In this document: in pieces, positions 14,539 to 20,149 of the stretch
Layout: each line of letters starts with the position of its first letter
Position numbering within the stretch: the stretch's first letter is position 1
DNA from: CAYRQF01 sp964615845
GTDB lineage: Bacteria; Patescibacteriota; Minisyncoccia; Phycocordibacterales; CSBR16-119
DNA: 20,149 nt
NCBI GenBank assembly: GCA_964615845.1
Contig: CAZTRC010000011.1
Coordinates: 1 to 20,149 of the forward strand
Direction: 5' to 3'
Notes under the pieces: model-generated
The model's input: the letters and a program-made list of their open reading frames with translations, nothing else
Told to the model about the DNA's origin: nothing
Databases searched by the model: none
Translations under genes and position numbers: made by a program

Positions 14539-15276
14539 TTATCTGATGATAAAAGTCGCTCTTACTGTCACCATAACTTCTTTTTCAACTGTCGAAGTAT
14601 CGTACGTACCGTAGTCCGATGTGTCGATCGAATTTGGTGCCAAAACTTGGACCACGCCAGATGTTGCAGACTTTAGTTTGCCGACACCGCTTCCGGAAGC
14701 TTTGGCAATCTCCTTGGCGCGAGCTTTAGCATCCTGAACTGCTTCACCGAGAAGTGAGACACGGAGGTCAGCGAGCTTCGAGTAGAAATATTGCGCGCCA
14801 TTCGTCTGAAACAACACTCCGGACTTGGCGATGTCCGACACACCATTTGAAATCTTCGTCACCTTGTCAACATCGGTCGAGTTCACGCTTATCATTTGTG
14901 AGAGTTGAAACTGTTTTGGCCCATCATTGTTGTTATAGTCATATTGCTCGAATTGAGTAATCGGAGAAATAGTTAGTTCTGCTTCGGTCACACCACTGTC
15001 CATCAGATATTTTTTAACTTTGGCCGTACTTGCTTCCAACTCTTTGTATCTGGTCGGTAATTCAAACTGTGCGCCGTAAGCGATAACAGAGCCAGAGAAT
15101 TTCGCCGAGTCAGAGGTAACACTGGTCTTGGCCGAACCTGTGGAAGTTAAAACGTTGCCACTGCTTCGAAGGTTAGACAAAAATATCCCGGCGATGATTG
15201 CGACGACGACAAGCGCGACACTCACGATCCCGGCAGCCGTTGCATTTTGTTTGTCGAAAATTTCTTTTATATTCAA
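14539..15276 (-). CDS. SIMPL (DUF541) domain protein, membrane-anchored
   Basis: 245 residues with a membrane span at about 15-34 and an outer SIMPL domain. The pattern is typical: TSTGSAKTSVTSDSAKFSGSV (about 44-64), a helix with KVKKYLMDSGVTEAELTISPI (about 87-107), and the conserved DAKARAKEIAKASGSGVGKLKSA (about 182-204). SIMPL proteins are envelope proteins of uncertain role, linked to stress tolerance in some species. The start appears to be TTG at 15276. No ATG or GTG fits, and an in-frame stop lies a few codons upstream. Middle gene of a three-gene operon. Confidence 0.9.
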   Translation of the reverse strand: MNIKEIFDKQNATAAGIVSVALVVVAIIAGIFLSNLRSSGNVLTSTGSAKTSVTSDSAKFSGSVIAYGAQFELPTRYKELEASTAKVKKYLMDSGVTEAELTISPITQFEQYDYNNNDGPKQFQLSQMISVNSTDVDKVTKISNGVSDIAKSGVLFQTNGAQYFYSKLADLRVSLLGEAVQDAKARAKEIAKASGSGVGKLKSATSGVVQVLAPNSIDTSDYGTYDTSTVEKEVMVTVRATFIIR

Positions 15277-15291
15277 TAGTTTTTTATTAAA

Positions 15292-15795
15292 TTAATAATT
15301 AATTTCTACGCTTCCAGGATCAGCGGCGTTTTTATCGATGTTAAAAATCGTGTAAATATCATCACCGTTCCATCTTACGTGCCCGTCTTTCTTCGGATCA
15401 AAAACGCCATCGCCGTTGTCTTCAAAGAGCTCAGCATAGTAAGTGAGTCCGTCCATCAAACTTTCTGTGGTACCAATATCAATTTTAGAATGCGCACCAA
15501 CGGTTAGAAATTCTGAAACCCCGATAATACCGCCAGCTTTTCCTTCTTCATCTTTCTTGATCACAACGAAACCGTCCTTGGACAGACTAACAACGCTCGC
15601 AATTACAACGTCTCCCGGACGCTGATCCATGACAACTATTGCATCATCCGCGAGTTTCGCAAATTGGCCCGATGCACCGCCTGTCTCTTCAACGACATTC
15701 TCGCTATCTTGGACTTCCATTTTGTCGGTCTTAACGATAACAATAATCGCAATAATAACAACGACTACTAAAAGTGTGGTGATGAATTTTTTCAT
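15292..15795 (-). CDS. Membrane-anchored DUF7282-like beta-domain protein
   Basis: 167 residues. One membrane span (about 5-21), an acidic linker, then an outer domain with the pattern IVVMDQRPGDVVIASVVSLSKDGFVVI (about 53-79). The later EDNGDGVFDPKKDGHVRW (about 125-142) has a DxNxDGxxD-like acidic loop that could bind Ca2+. This order (PG..V, GFVVI, DNGDG.FD) matches the DUF7282-type domain found in archaeal and CPR surface proteins; the function is unknown. No cysteines. It is first in the operon with the SIMPL and Gmad2-like genes (15-nt and 2-nt gaps). The -10 box ends 6 nt before the ATG. Confidence 0.82.
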   Translation of the reverse strand: MKKFITTLLVVVVIIAIIVIVKTDKMEVQDSENVVEETGGASGQFAKLADDAIVVMDQRPGDVVIASVVSLSKDGFVVIKKDEEGKAGGIIGVSEFLTVGAHSKIDIGTTESLMDGLTYYAELFEDNGDGVFDPKKDGHVRWNGDDIYTIFNIDKNAADPGSVEINY

Positions 15796-15801
15796 AAATT
15801 C

Positions 15802-15830
15802 ATTTTATCACGCCTCTCCTTGCACAGCAA
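15802..15830 (-). promoter_or_regulatory. Promoter of the 15795-14045 operon
   Basis: Minus strand TTGCTG (15825-15830), a 17-bp spacer ending TGA, and TAAAAT (15802-15807), then 6 nt to the ATG at 15795. Extended -10; leaderless mRNA predicted. Confidence 0.65.
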
Positions 15831-15856
15831 AGCCCGCCTTTTGAAGGACGGGCTTT
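15829..15856 (-). terminator. Terminator-like hairpin after typA
   Basis: AAAGCCCG / CGGGCTTT with further CCTT/AAGG pairing past a one-base bulge. No clear T-run follows, so this is weaker than the other terminators. Its end overlaps the -35 of the next promoter by two bases. Confidence 0.5.
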
Positions 15857-15928
15857 GTGAGAATGAGTGACTCGCCGTTTACAGGCGAGAATATATGCCT
15901 TTCTCTGGAGAGTCTTGCGAAGCGCCCC

Positions 15929-17707
15929 TTATCTCTTCGCCTTTACGCGATCATTTTCAGAGAGGAATTGCTTGCGGAGGCGTACAGACTTCGGCGTGAT
16001 TTCGAGGTATTCATCGTCAGCCATGATTTCAAGCCCACGCTCGATCGACAGTGTCAAAGGCGGTACGAGATCGATAGCTTCATCGTTTCCAGACGAGCGA
16101 ACGTTGGTCAAGTTTTTGCCTTTTGTGGGGTTCACCATCATCTCTTCACCTTTGGAAGTATTGCCGAGGACCATACCTTCATAAACTTCGGTGTTGGCCG
16201 GGATGTAGAGCGTGCCACGATCTTGCAAATTCCAAAGAGAGTATCCGAGTGCCTTGCCGGCGGCCATCGAGACCATCGAGCCAACTTGGCGTTTTTCGAT
16301 TGCACCAACGTATGGCTTGAAGCCGGTGACACGGCTCGCAAAAATTCCTTCGCCTTTGGTGTCGACGACAAACTGTCCGCGATAGCCGAGAAGACCTCTC
16401 GTCGGACCTTCGAGAAGAAGTCGGACGCGTTCGCCTTCAGGCTTGATGTTGGTGATGTGGACGGCACGGCGCGAGAGCTTGTCGATGACAGCACCCTGAG
16501 CTTCAAGCGGAATTTCAATTGTCACCTCTTCAAAAGGCTCGAGCTTTTCCCCGCCCTCTTCTTTGATGATAACTTGCGGCTGGCTAACCTGCATTTCGTA
16601 GCCTTCACGGCGCATGTTTTCGAGGAGGATAGCGACGTGCAATTCACCACGGCCAAAGACTTTCATCGTGTCGCCTTCGAAGTCCACGCGGAGTCCGACG
16701 TTGATTTCGAGCTCTTTCAAAAGTCTTTCACGAATCTGGCGCGAGGTTACGAACTTTCCTTCTCTACCGGCAAACGGTGAACTGTTGACCAAAAAGTTTA
16801 GAGCGATTGTCGGCTCGTCGACTTTGATTGTCGGCAGGGCCTCTGTTTCCTTATTCGCGCAGATGGTATCACCGATATAAATATCCGGAAGTCCAGCCAT
16901 GAGGAAGATGTCTCCGGCTTCTACAACTTCAGTTTCTTTGCGCGCTGTGCCTTCAAATGTGAAAAGTTTGGTGATGCGGCCTTGATCAACAGAGCCGTCA
17001 TGCTTTTTGACGAAGACCGTCGTGCCTGTCTTGAGCTCGCCATCGTAAATGCGTCCGACAGCCATGCGGCCAAAGAAGTTGTCGTATGCGAGATTGAAGG
17101 GTTGGGCCTTGAGTGGAAGTGTCGTGTCGTTCTTGGCTGCCGGAACTTTCTCGAGCACCATATCAAGGAGTGGCGTAATATCTTTTTGTTCGTCTTCCAT
17201 ATTTCGCATGGCGACACCTTGCTTGCCGATCGCGTAAACGGTTGAAAAATTTAATTGTTCTTCGGTCGCGCCGAGCTCAAAGAAAAGTTCAAAGACTTCG
17301 TCATGAGTTCTTTTGGCATCAGCGGCCGGCTTGTCTATCTTGTTGATGACGACGATCGGCTTGTGTCCGATTTCGAGAGATTTCTTCAAGACGAACCTAG
17401 TCTGTGGCATCGGACCTTCCTGGGCGTCGACGACGAGCAAGACGCAGTCGATCGAGCGCAATACACGCTCGACTTCGGAACCGAAATCGGCGTGACCTGG
17501 CGTGTCGACGATATTAATCTTTGTACCTTTGTAATTGACCGAGGCGTTCTTGGCGTAAATGGTAATTCCCCGCTCTTTTTCAAGATCGTTTGAGTCCATC
17601 GAGGCCGCGTCGTCTTTGACCATGCCGGTTTGGCGCATGATGGCGTCAGTCAAGGTCGTCTTGCCGTGGTCAACGTGCGCAATGATAGCTATGTTACGAA
17701 TTTCCAT
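15929..17707 (-). CDS. typA: Ribosome-associated GTPase TypA/BipA
   Basis: A translational GTPase involved in ribosome assembly and stress or cold adaptation. The 592 residues match the family. G1 is AHVDHGKTT (10-18), G2 RGITI (46-50), G3 DTPGH (68-72), and G4 NKID. The elongation-factor-like domain II follows, then an EF-G-like domain III and the TypA-specific C-terminus (including LLGYRGQFVVDTKGEG and ALGYSLWNLQDRG). The last part, NLTNVRSSGNDEAIDLVPP with SLERGLE-like SIERGLE, is diagnostic of BipA/TypA and separates it from EF-G and LepA. It stands alone on the minus strand with a weak promoter candidate upstream. Confidence 0.97.
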   Translation of the reverse strand: MEIRNIAIIAHVDHGKTTLTDAIMRQTGMVKDDAASMDSNDLEKERGITIYAKNASVNYKGTKINIVDTPGHADFGSEVERVLRSIDCVLLVVDAQEGPMPQTRFVLKKSLEIGHKPIVVINKIDKPAADAKRTHDEVFELFFELGATEEQLNFSTVYAIGKQGVAMRNMEDEQKDITPLLDMVLEKVPAAKNDTTLPLKAQPFNLAYDNFFGRMAVGRIYDGELKTGTTVFVKKHDGSVDQGRITKLFTFEGTARKETEVVEAGDIFLMAGLPDIYIGDTICANKETEALPTIKVDEPTIALNFLVNSSPFAGREGKFVTSRQIRERLLKELEINVGLRVDFEGDTMKVFGRGELHVAILLENMRREGYEMQVSQPQVIIKEEGGEKLEPFEEVTIEIPLEAQGAVIDKLSRRAVHITNIKPEGERVRLLLEGPTRGLLGYRGQFVVDTKGEGIFASRVTGFKPYVGAIEKRQVGSMVSMAAGKALGYSLWNLQDRGTLYIPANTEVYEGMVLGNTSKGEEMMVNPTKGKNLTNVRSSGNDEAIDLVPPLTLSIERGLEIMADDEYLEITPKSVRLRKQFLSENDRVKAKR

Positions 17708-17736
17708 AATTAAAATTCGCCCTTTGGGGCTTGGCT

Positions 17737-17742
17737 AATATA
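17737..17742 (-). promoter_or_regulatory. Possible -10 box for typA
   Basis: TATATT on the minus strand, 29 nt before the ATG at 17707. No convincing -35. The leader contains a small GCCC/GGGC hairpin. Confidence 0.35.
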
Positions 17743-17774
17743 CATTAAAACTCTCATTTTGGGAAGGGCGCCAT

Positions 17775-17812
17775 AAAAAGCCGGGCGGTCCTGTGGGACC
17801 GCCCGGCTTTTT
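17775..17812 (-). terminator. Strong bidirectional terminator
   Basis: Perfect 17-bp arms, AAAAAGCCGGGCGGTCC (17775-17791) and its complement (17796-17812), with loop TGTG. It ends the 17825-18094 gene on the minus strand, before typA. Confidence 0.9.
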
Positions 17813-17824
17813 ATTTAGAATTAT

Positions 17825-18094
17825 TTACTCAGCCGCTGCGCCACCCGTCGCTCCGCCTTCTGCACCAGCTCCACCACCAGCACCCGCTGGAGCTTCACTG
17901 CCATTTCCTGCTGGCAATTCCACGTTTACATTTATGCCGCCGCCATTGTCCTCAGCTACCGGCGCGCTATTGCCGCCGCGGATGAAGAGGAAATATCCTC
18001 CAACCAAAATGATAATGATGACAAAGACGATCAAAACTGTGTTTGTTCCCGATCCTTCGCTACTAGTCGTTTGATTGATTTGTGGTTGTTCCAT
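17825..18094 (-). CDS. Small single-pass membrane protein with Gly/Ala-rich tail
   Basis: Unknown function, 89 residues. The N-terminus is Gln/Ser/Thr-rich (MEQPQINQTTSSEGSGT), followed by one membrane span (about 19-38) and an outer tail. The tail ends in low-complexity sequence, GNGSEAPAGAGGGAGAEGG and so on to the terminus, made almost only of Gly, Ala and Glu. It is probably flexible and exposed. It starts 20 nt after the stop of the basic protein at 18115-18477, so the two are likely co-transcribed and end at the terminator at 17775-17812. Confidence 0.7.
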   Translation of the reverse strand: MEQPQINQTTSSEGSGTNTVLIVFVIIIILVGGYFLFIRGGNSAPVAEDNGGGINVNVELPAGNGSEAPAGAGGGAGAEGGATGGAAAE

Positions 18095-18114
18095 AAATAT
18101 TTTTTATTTAATAA

Positions 18115-18477
18115 TTACCTCGCGACTCTTTTTACTTTGCTCACGGCTCTATTTAGAACTTTTTTCGCTGCTTTCTTCGCCGCGCCTACACCCTTCTTCA
18201 CGCCAGCTCTAGCCGCACTTCTCGCTTTCGTAACCGCACCTTTTGCTTTGGCCTTGGTTCTCTTGGCTGCGCCTTTTACTGCCGCTGCCATCGCCAAGAC
18301 ATCTTTATTGTTCCTGACTCTCCCTGCGACATTCTTCACAAACTTCTTGACCTTCGCTCGATTTTGCTTGCCTTTTGGTCCAACTAGCATATATGCAGCG
18401 GCACCCGCCGCGACTCCTGCGCCGACTGCGAGGGCTCTACCCATCCCGCCTTTCTTTTTTGCATTTACTTTTTTCAT
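18115..18477 (-). CDS. Highly basic Lys/Ala-rich protein, histone-H1-like tail
   Basis: 120 residues, extremely basic. After MKKVNAKKKGG there is a short Gly/Ala-rich hydrophobic segment (GRALAVGAGVAAGAAAYMLVGPKG, about 13-36) resembling YtxH-type anchors. The rest is Lys/Arg/Ala repeats such as AAKRTKAKAKGAVTKARSA and GAAKKAAKKVLNRAVSK. This composition resembles the C-terminal tails of histone H1 and bacterial H1-like (Hc1 or AlgP type) DNA-binding proteins. It could bind DNA, RNA or an anionic envelope polymer. No acidic residues balance the charge apart from one Asp (KDVLAMAAA). First gene of a two-gene unit. Confidence 0.75.
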   Translation of the reverse strand: MKKVNAKKKGGMGRALAVGAGVAAGAAAYMLVGPKGKQNRAKVKKFVKNVAGRVRNNKDVLAMAAAVKGAAKRTKAKAKGAVTKARSAARAGVKKGVGAAKKAAKKVLNRAVSKVKRVAR

Positions 18478-18483
18478 GTTTGA

Positions 18484-18489
18484 ATTTTA
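18484..18489 (-). promoter_or_regulatory. Putative -10 box adjacent to the basic-protein gene
   Basis: TAAAAT on the minus strand, ending 6 nt before the ATG at 18477. No good -35 or TG extension. A second candidate is at 18511-18516. Confidence 0.4.
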
Positions 18490-18510
18490 CGACTGATAAT
18501 CTCCAAATAA

Positions 18511-18516
18511 ATTATA
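18511..18516 (-). promoter_or_regulatory. Alternative -10 box for the basic-protein gene
   Basis: A perfect TATAAT on the minus strand, preceded by GTG. It would give a leader of about 27 nt. It is the stronger -10 match of the two candidates. Confidence 0.45.
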
Positions 18517-18552
18517 CACCTTTCTACTCGAAATCTTTAGTCATGCCGGAAG

Positions 18553-18583
18553 AAAAATCCTCCGAGGCTATCGGAGGATTTTT
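18553..18583 (-). terminator. Bidirectional terminator after the Lmo0937-like gene
   Basis: Perfect 13-bp arms, AAAAATCCTCCGA (18553-18565) and its complement (18571-18583), with loop GGCTA and T-runs on both strands. Confidence 0.88.
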
Positions 18584-18587
18584 CTTT

Positions 18588-18740
18588 TTATTTGACCGGG
18601 TTTTCGCCGCGAATGATTCGGACGAGAAACATAATGACAGCGACGACCAAGAGAATGTGGATGAAGTTACCGATGGTGTAAACACCGACGATACCGAGAA
18701 GCCACAAGATGATAAGAATTGTTGCGATTGTGATCATCAT
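18588..18740 (-). CDS. Lmo0937-family small membrane protein
   Basis: A 50-residue, two-span membrane protein. It starts at ATG 18740 (MMITIATILIILWLLGIVG), has the central VYTIGNFIHILLVVAVIMF, and ends RIIRGENPVK. The order of LWLLG, a short turn with a Gly-x-Ile/Leu-His segment, a second span and a basic tail matches the small Lmo0937 family common in bacteria; the role is unknown. A second ATG codon follows directly at 18737. It lies just before a strong terminator and behind an extended -10 promoter, so it is an independent gene that could be missed by length cut-offs. Confidence 0.85.
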   Translation of the reverse strand: MMITIATILIILWLLGIVGVYTIGNFIHILLVVAVIMFLVRIIRGENPVK

Positions 18741-18793
18741 ATAGATTTTTTTGATTAGGTTTCTAAAACGACCTGATTCATAGAGCCTTTAAA

Positions 18794-18802
18794 AGTATAC
18801 CA
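18794..18802 (-). promoter_or_regulatory. Extended -10 promoter of the Lmo0937-like gene
   Basis: TGGTATACT on the minus strand. Expected leader about 47 nt. The -35 region is weak (TTTCTG). Confidence 0.5.
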
Positions 18803-18849
18803 GACCTTTGCCTTTCAGAAAGGAAGTTATGCTAGACAGGTCTTTTTAA

Positions 18850-19257
18850 TTAATTTGGCGTTTGGATGACTTGATGGATGCCGAAAACGTTTTTCTCGGA
18901 GTCGAGATAGTAAGCCTGCCATGCCATGCCCGCGAGTGACATCTTCGGCAAAGCGCAAATAGCGCCAGCTTCTTCGAGCTTCTTTATCGTCTCGTCAATA
19001 TCTTCGACGACGATCGTGCAGACATACCCTGTCACCGCTTGGCCTTTCTCTACCGGCTTGCAACCTTCGGGCCTTTTCAAGAGTCCGCCATTGATACCGA
19101 CTTCTTTGGAGTCCTTGTCCGCCGTCATAATCATCCAGTATTCCGTATCCCCGCCTTTCCATTCGGAAAATTCCCAACCGAAAATCTTTTGATAAAAATC
19201 CCTGGCCCTTCCGAGATCCTCAGCGTGTATTTCGAAGTGCGCGACTCTGTTTGACAT
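18850..19257 (-). CDS. VOC-superfamily (glyoxalase/bleomycin-resistance-like) protein
   Basis: 135 residues forming two beta-alpha-beta-beta-beta modules. The first starts VAHFEIHAEDLGRARDFYQKIFGWEF (about 5-30); the second starts TGYVCTIVVEDIDETIKKLEEAGA (about 76-99) and ends AYYLDSEKNVFGIHQ. This is a complete single VOC domain. Family members include metalloenzymes and binding proteins, so no substrate can be named. It resembles the 'VOC family protein' group with MAWQAYYLDSEKNVFGI near the end. It follows the Nudix gene by 38 bp and has its own extended -10 candidate. Confidence 0.9.
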   Translation of the reverse strand: MSNRVAHFEIHAEDLGRARDFYQKIFGWEFSEWKGGDTEYWMIMTADKDSKEVGINGGLLKRPEGCKPVEKGQAVTGYVCTIVVEDIDETIKKLEEAGAICALPKMSLAGMAWQAYYLDSEKNVFGIHQVIQTPN

Positions 19258-19284
19258 AAAAATTAAGTTAGTGATAACTGATTT

Positions 19285-19293
19285 ATTTTAACA
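19285..19293 (-). promoter_or_regulatory. Extended -10 promoter candidate for the VOC gene
   Basis: TGTTAAAAT on the minus strand, just after the Nudix stop codon; expected leader about 21 nt. No clear -35. Confidence 0.45.
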
Positions 19294-19295
19294 TT

Positions 19296-19850
19296 CTAAA
19301 AGTTCTTCTCTAAATACTCAAAAAGTATTTCAAATTCTTCCTTGCGATTCGTAAATTTTTCTGGCTCGATCCCGATTTGTTTTTTCAGTTCTCGCCAAGG
19401 AATATATTCGACTTTTTCTACTTCCTCTTCTTGCAGAACAAGATCTTCAATTTTTATATCTTTCGGGAGGAGGTAAACCGAATCAAAATGATTTTTGAAC
19501 CCGGCAGTTTTGGTGTTAACGAGAGACACTTTCAAATCTTTTAAAAAAATCATTTCCGAAAAAGGAATTTGTACACCGAGCTCTTCACGAAGTTCCTTCA
19601 AGGCTGCCTCTTCTCTGGTCTCGCCCGCCTCCACGTGTCCAGCTGCCGATATATCCCAGAGTCCTCCGAAATTGTCCAAGTGGCTCGCACGTTTTTGTAT
19701 CAAGAGCTCGCCTTTCGGATTGATTATCCAAATGTGCACACACTTGTGCCAAATACCGAGGTCGTGGATTTTCTTTCGATCCATTTTCTCTCCAGTCAAA
19801 TCACCATTTTCATCCAAGACATCCAGAAATTCTGTTTTTGTTTGTGTCAT
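19296..19850 (-). CDS. Nudix hydrolase, isopentenyl-diphosphate-isomerase-like subgroup
   Basis: 184 residues. The Nudix box spans about Gly71 to Val93 (GHVEAGETREEAALKELREELGV pattern) with the metal-binding REEL Glu residues present; the first Arg of the consensus RE is replaced by Lys. The N-terminus (FLDVLDENGDLTGEKMDRKKIHDLGIWHK, about 8-36) and LIQKRASHLDNFGGLWDIS match the Idi/YfcD-like subgroup, which includes true IPP isomerases and unrelated hydrolases. Substrate unknown. It starts 3 nt after the upstream SRPBCC-like gene, so the two share an mRNA. Confidence 0.92.
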   Translation of the reverse strand: MTQTKTEFLDVLDENGDLTGEKMDRKKIHDLGIWHKCVHIWIINPKGELLIQKRASHLDNFGGLWDISAAGHVEAGETREEAALKELREELGVQIPFSEMIFLKDLKVSLVNTKTAGFKNHFDSVYLLPKDIKIEDLVLQEEEVEKVEYIPWRELKKQIGIEPEKFTNRKEEFEILFEYLEKNF

Positions 19851-19853
19851 AAA

Positions 19854-20149
19854 TTACTTCTCTAAAATTTCTTTTAATTTTTCCAAATGCCTCATTTCGA
19901 ATGGCTCGGCGAGTTCGCCTTCGATCATCCATTCATGATATGTTAGCTCGGTTTCGTTTTCGGAGATTCTTTCATAAGTGTAACGGACGACATACGGAGA
20001 GTTTAGCGATTTGAGTTCAAACTTCTTGAATTCTTCAAAATCCGAAACGATATATTCATTCCAAATGCCATCCTTTCCCCTATTTTTATAAATCGTTCCG
20101 ACCTTGATCGGATATTCGGCTTTTTCTTCGAGGACATTGTCTATCCACT
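19854..20149 (-). CDS. SRPBCC/START-like protein, C-terminal part (runs off the window)
   Basis: The visible 97 codons end at a TAA (19854-19856). The start lies beyond the right edge. The translation has WIDNVLEEKAEYPIKVGTIYKNRG, then IWNEYIVSDFEEFKKFELKS, YVVRYTYERISENETELTYHEWM and a C-terminal helix HLEKLKEILEK. Alternating strands followed by a long terminal helix fit the helix-grip fold of polyketide-cyclase/SRPBCC proteins, which bind hydrophobic ligands. The assignment is by pattern and only moderately sure. It precedes the Nudix gene by 3 nt. Confidence 0.7.
   Translation of the reverse strand, partial: WIDNVLEEKAEYPIKVGTIYKNRGKDGIWNEYIVSDFEEFKKFELKSLNSPYVVRYTYERISENETELTYHEWMIEGELAEPFEMRHLEKLKEILEK

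Noticed and set aside
15871..15889. CTCGCC/GGCGAG hairpin between typA and the 15829-15856 hairpin
   Set aside because: Short 6-bp stem without a T-run; could add to typA termination but is not strong enough to call.
15857..16780. Long plus-strand open frame (307 codons) opposite typA
   Set aside because: It lies wholly antisense to the well-supported typA gene and its translation lacks recognisable domains. Such mirror frames arise from codon bias in the real gene.
18802..18843. AGACCT/AGGTCT inverted repeat followed by TTTTTAATT on the plus strand
   Set aside because: Only a 6-bp stem with a 30-nt loop, and no plus-strand gene upstream to terminate. Probably chance.
1..20149. CRISPR arrays, tRNA or rRNA genes, phage genes
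   Set aside because: No direct-repeat array, cloverleaf or rRNA-like stretch was seen, and no capsid, terminase, integrase or restriction gene is present.

Overview
The window looks like a chromosomal segment from a Patescibacteria (Candidate Phyla Radiation) bacterium, most like Parcubacteria. This rests on gene content and style, not on a marker gene. It holds many small single-pass membrane proteins with short extracytoplasmic domains (Gmad2-like, SIMPL, DUF7282-like), a secreted protein with 'GDAxF...NxGTVxG' repeats, a MacAB-type exporter with an unusual adaptor, and a RAYT-type transposase. Genes are tightly packed, and almost none has a recognisable Shine-Dalgarno sequence. No rRNA, tRNA or CRISPR array was seen.

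Layout. Positions 1-3500 (minus strand) carry a partial secreted repeat protein, a cell-wall elongation pair (PBP2/mrdA and a small MreD-like protein) and two membrane-anchored proteins. Positions 3543-6949 (plus strand) carry a Ca2+-type P-type ATPase and a DedA/VTT protein; these are the only plus-strand genes. Positions 7000-9167 (minus) carry a short membrane protein with an in-frame stop, a CcdA-type thiol-disulfide transporter and an orphan 278-residue protein. Positions 9298-10003 are a compact RAYT element bounded by two related palindromes. Positions 10011-13330 are a three-gene adaptor/permease/ATPase exporter operon. Positions 13434-15795 hold four membrane-anchored extracytoplasmic proteins. 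Positions 15929-17707 are typA/bipA. Positions 17825-18740 hold three small proteins: a Gly/Ala-tailed membrane protein, a histone-H1-like basic protein and a 50-residue Lmo0937-like protein. Positions 18850-20149 carry a VOC protein, a Nudix hydrolase and the end of an SRPBCC-like protein.

How they work together. Most of the window serves the envelope: wall synthesis, ion transport, export, and proteins anchored outside the membrane. Several anchored proteins have exactly two cysteines in their outer domains, which fits the presence of CcdA. Intergenic regions are short. They hold well-formed hairpin terminators and clear -10 boxes. In six genes the -10 hexamer ends exactly 6 nt before the start codon, which predicts leaderless mRNAs. 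The most interesting items are this promoter geometry, the palindrome-bounded RAYT element, the extra domain in the export adaptor, and the interrupted small gene at 7000-7422. No complete new defence or biosynthetic system was recognised.
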